Shown piece by piece: positions 61,927 through 64,000 of a DNA stretch of 64,000 nt. Under the pieces are notes generated by a model. It was not told the origin of the DNA. It saw only the letters and a program-made list of their open reading frames with translations, and made no database searches. How positions within the stretch are numbered: the first letter of the stretch is position 1; each line of letters begins with the position of its first letter. This DNA comes from Myxococcus stipitatus (GTDB lineage Bacteria; Myxococcota; Myxococcia; Myxococcales; Myxococcaceae), in the NCBI RefSeq assembly GCF_038561935.1, contig NZ_CP102770.1, positions 744,001 to 808,000 of the forward strand, in the 5' to 3' direction. Made by a program: the position numbers and the translations under genes.

Positions 61927-63366
61927 TCACTCGAACAGCCGGCTCGCCAGCCGCACCAGCTTCATCGCCTTGCCCGTGAAGGGCGGGAAGAACACGTGCG
62001 CCAGCGACGCCCGCCCCTGGCGCAGCACCGCGCGCTCGTGGCTGAAGGTCTTGAAGCCCGTCTCGCCGTGGTACGCGCCCAGGCCGCTGGGGCCCACGCC
62101 GCCGAAGGGCAGGTGGGGGTTCGCGTTGTGCAGCACCACGGTGTTGACGCAGGTGCCGCCCGCGCTCGTCTCGCGCAGGAGCAGCTCCACCGCCGTCTCG
62201 TCCTGGCTGAAGACGTAGAAGGCCAGGGGCTTGCCGCCCGCGCGCACGTGCGTCACCACCTGGTCGAGCGACTCGTAGCGGAGCACCGGCAGCACCGGCC
62301 CGAAAATCTCCTCCTCCATCAGCGGTGAGTCCGGCGTCACGTCCGCCACCACGGTGGGCGCGATGTAGCGCGTCTCCGCGTCCACGCCGCCTCCGGTCAC
62401 CACGCGCGCGCCCGCCGCCACCGCGCCATCCAGCATCCCCCGCACCCGCGCGAAGGCGCCGTCGTCCACCATCCGGCAGAAGTCGGGGCTCGCGCGGCGC
62501 GCCTCCTCGGTGCGGCCGTAGAAGCGCTCCACCGCGGACTTCAGCGCACTCAGGAACGCCTCCTCGCGCGAGGCATGCACCCAGACATGGTCCGGGGCGA
62601 TACACGTCTGGCCGCCATTGAGGAACTTGCCCCACGCGACGCGCTCCGCGGCGCTCTCGAGGTCCGCCGTCGCGTCCACGACGACGGGCGACTTGCCGCC
62701 CAGCTCCAGCGTCACGCTGGCCAGGTGCTTCGCCGCGGCCTCCATCACCCGCCGCCCCACGCGCGGGCCGCCGGTGAAGAAGAAGTGGTCGAAGGGCAGC
62801 CGCAGGAGCGCCTCACCCAGCTCGGCGCCGCCCTCCACGAGCGCGACTTCGTCCTCGGGGAACACGTCGCGCAGCAGCGCGGCGAGGAACGCGGAGGTGT
62901 GCGGGGTCTTCTCGCTGGGCTTGCACATCACCGTGTTGCCCGCGGCCACCGCGCCCACCAACGGCAGCATCAGCAGGTTGAAGGGGTAGTTCCACGGCGC
63001 CAGCACCAGCACCACGCCGCGAGGCTCGTAGCGCAGGTGGCTGGAGGTCCCCGAGAGCAGCAGCGGGGTCGCCACCTTGCGGGGCTTCATCCACCCCTTG
63101 AGGTGCTTGCGCACGTGCTCCAGCTCCATGAGCACGGGCAGCACCTCGGTGGCCTCCACCTCCGCGCGCGGCTTGCGGAAGTCCGCGTGGAGGGCGTCCG
63201 CCAGCGCCTGGCGCCGCTCGAGGATGAGCGCCTTGAGCTTCTCCAGCCGGGCCAGCCGCTCGCTGGCTCCCCGGCGCGCCACCTCCCAGCGCCGGGCCCG
63301 CAAGCGGTCGAATGCCTCCCGAAGCCCTCGGGGAACCAGCTCCTCCTCCAGCTTCACCACGCGCAT
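61927..63366 (-). CDS. Aldehyde dehydrogenase (class 3-like)
   Basis: 479 aa. Cofactor loop APWNYPFNLLMLPLVGAVAAGN, FTGGPRVGRRVMEAA, catalytic Glu221 in TLELGGKSP and nucleophile Cys255 in NGGQTCIAPDHV; EEIFGPVLPVL and FGGVGPSGLGAYHG close the domain. The C-terminus (FFPPFTGKAMKLVRLASRLFE) resembles short-chain/fatty ALDH3. It oxidises aliphatic or aromatic aldehydes to acids using NAD(P). Tandem with a related gene 56 bases upstream on the same strand. Confidence 0.94.
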   Translation of the reverse strand: MRVVKLEEELVPRGLREAFDRLRARRWEVARRGASERLARLEKLKALILERRQALADALHADFRKPRAEVEATEVLPVLMELEHVRKHLKGWMKPRKVATPLLLSGTSSHLRYEPRGVVLVLAPWNYPFNLLMLPLVGAVAAGNTVMCKPSEKTPHTSAFLAALLRDVFPEDEVALVEGGAELGEALLRLPFDHFFFTGGPRVGRRVMEAAAKHLASVTLELGGKSPVVVDATADLESAAERVAWGKFLNGGQTCIAPDHVWVHASREEAFLSALKSAVERFYGRTEEARRASPDFCRMVDDGAFARVRGMLDGAVAAGARVVTGGGVDAETRYIAPTVVADVTPDSPLMEEEIFGPVLPVLRYESLDQVVTHVRAGGKPLAFYVFSQDETAVELLLRETSAGGTCVNTVVLHNANPHLPFGGVGPSGLGAYHGETGFKTFSHERAVLRQGRASLAHVFFPPFTGKAMKLVRLASRLFE

Positions 63367-63422
63367 CCCGGCTCCTCTCGGAGTGTCCCCTCACCGGACA
63401 CTCCTCGCACCGGCTGTCCTGC

Positions 63423-64000
63423 CTACTCCAACAGCCGCGTCAAGCGGGAGGCCATTTCCTGCAGTTTCCCGCGGTACGGCGGGAAGAACACCGCGACCAT
63501 GGACTTCATCCACTGAACCGACACGGCCCGCTCGTGGCTGAAGGTCCGGAAGCCGTAGAGGCCGTGATAGTTGCCCAGGCCGCTCATGCCCACCCCTCCG
63601 AAGGGGAGGTGGGGGTTGGCCACGTGGACCAGGACGTTGTTGATGACAGCTCCGCCGGACGTCGTGTGGCGGAACACGTCCTCGACGGCTCGCTTGTCCT
63701 CGCTGAAGACATAGAGGGCCAGCGGCTTGTCGCCCCGCTGGATGTGCGCGTACACCTCGTCGCGGGAGCGGTACGTCATCACGGGCAGCACCGGGCCGAA
63801 AATCTCCCCCGACATGATGGCCATGTCCGGCGTCACGTCCGTCAGCACGGTGGGCGCGATGTAGCGCGAGGGCCCGTCCGCCACTCCGCCCACCTCCGCC
63901 TTCGCCCCCGACGCCACGGAGCGGTCCACCAGGTCCTTCACCCGCCGCCACGCCACCGTGTCCACCAGCCGCGAGAAGTCCGCGCTCGCCTGTCGCTCCG
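63423..64000 (-). CDS. Aldehyde dehydrogenase, C-terminal part (5' end outside window)
   Basis: The frame is open to the window edge. It covers the last ~192 residues: RYIAPTVLTDVTPDMAIMSGEIFGPVLPV, PLALYVFSEDKRAVEDVF, HLPFGGVGMSGLGNYHGLYGFRTFSH, ending FFPPYRGKLQEMASRLTRLLE. It is a paralogue of the gene immediately downstream, so the two derive from a tandem duplication. The catalytic Cys and Glu lie outside the window. Confidence 0.92.
   Translation of the reverse strand, partial: ERQASADFSRLVDTVAWRRVKDLVDRSVASGAKAEVGGVADGPSRYIAPTVLTDVTPDMAIMSGEIFGPVLPVMTYRSRDEVYAHIQRGDKPLALYVFSEDKRAVEDVFRHTTSGGAVINNVLVHVANPHLPFGGVGMSGLGNYHGLYGFRTFSHERAVSVQWMKSMVAVFFPPYRGKLQEMASRLTRLLE

Overview
The DNA is very GC-rich and uses GC-ending codons. 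It encodes many lipoproteins, FG-GAP proteins, secreted metallopeptidases, a TPR-bearing Ser/Thr kinase and a PAS/GAF histidine kinase. This is the gene style of a myxobacterium (Myxococcota, Myxococcaceae/Archangiaceae type). That assignment rests on gene content and style, not on a database match. No rRNA, tRNA, CRISPR array or origin was seen.

Layout. 0-8 kb: end of a hexapeptide acyltransferase, a hybrid-sensor histidine kinase, a HEAT-repeat protein with a secreted partner, and a Cys-rich/FG-GAP lipoprotein pair. 7.6-13 kb: a small secreted Cys-rich protein, an ArsR/AHSA1 pair with an operator-like palindrome, an ankyrin protein, a YopT-like (C58) cysteine protease and a beta-helix lipoprotein. 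13.2-16.6 kb: a lower-GC pair, a metzincin lipoprotein and a TPR-like secreted protein. 16.9-26.9 kb: a nest of six insertion sequences (IS66, IS3, three identical IS4-type copies, IS630) whose target duplications can all be read. Removing them restores one 251-codon gene. 26.9-33 kb: a minus-strand secretion cluster of two Hint-domain proteins, an M4 peptidase, an M1-like peptidase and a membrane-anchored protein. 33.4-38.2 kb: ceramidase, a PilZ-like protein, then a lower-GC run of small genes resembling orphan immunity genes (EF-Tu-domain-II-like, SUKH, DUF4240 and a decayed DUF4240 copy). 38.2-49.7 kb: ABM monooxygenase, SWIM-DNA ligase fusion, zinc-finger/Ser-Thr kinase/TPR protein, GON-domain lipoprotein, anchored zincin, gluconokinase, lipoprotein. 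49.9-56.5 kb: a large Hint protein, a beta-propeller-like lipoprotein and an astacin/FG-GAP lipoprotein. 56.6-64 kb: phosphotransferase, B3/B4 protein, hypothetical, zinc alcohol dehydrogenase, ABC-F ATPase and two tandem aldehyde dehydrogenases, the last cut by the window edge.

The two most interesting systems are these. (1) A secreted Cys-rich domain occurs three times: once alone (7605-8006) and twice fused to a Hint self-processing domain (26921-27757 and 32143-32979). Both fused copies lie beside secreted metallopeptidases, and a fourth, unrelated secreted protein (49874-51742) also ends in a Hint domain. (2) The IS nest shows an IS630 that landed in the shared CTAG of two convergent stop codons, an IS4-type element that then used both IS630 tips as targets, and swapped target duplications that indicate a later inversion.
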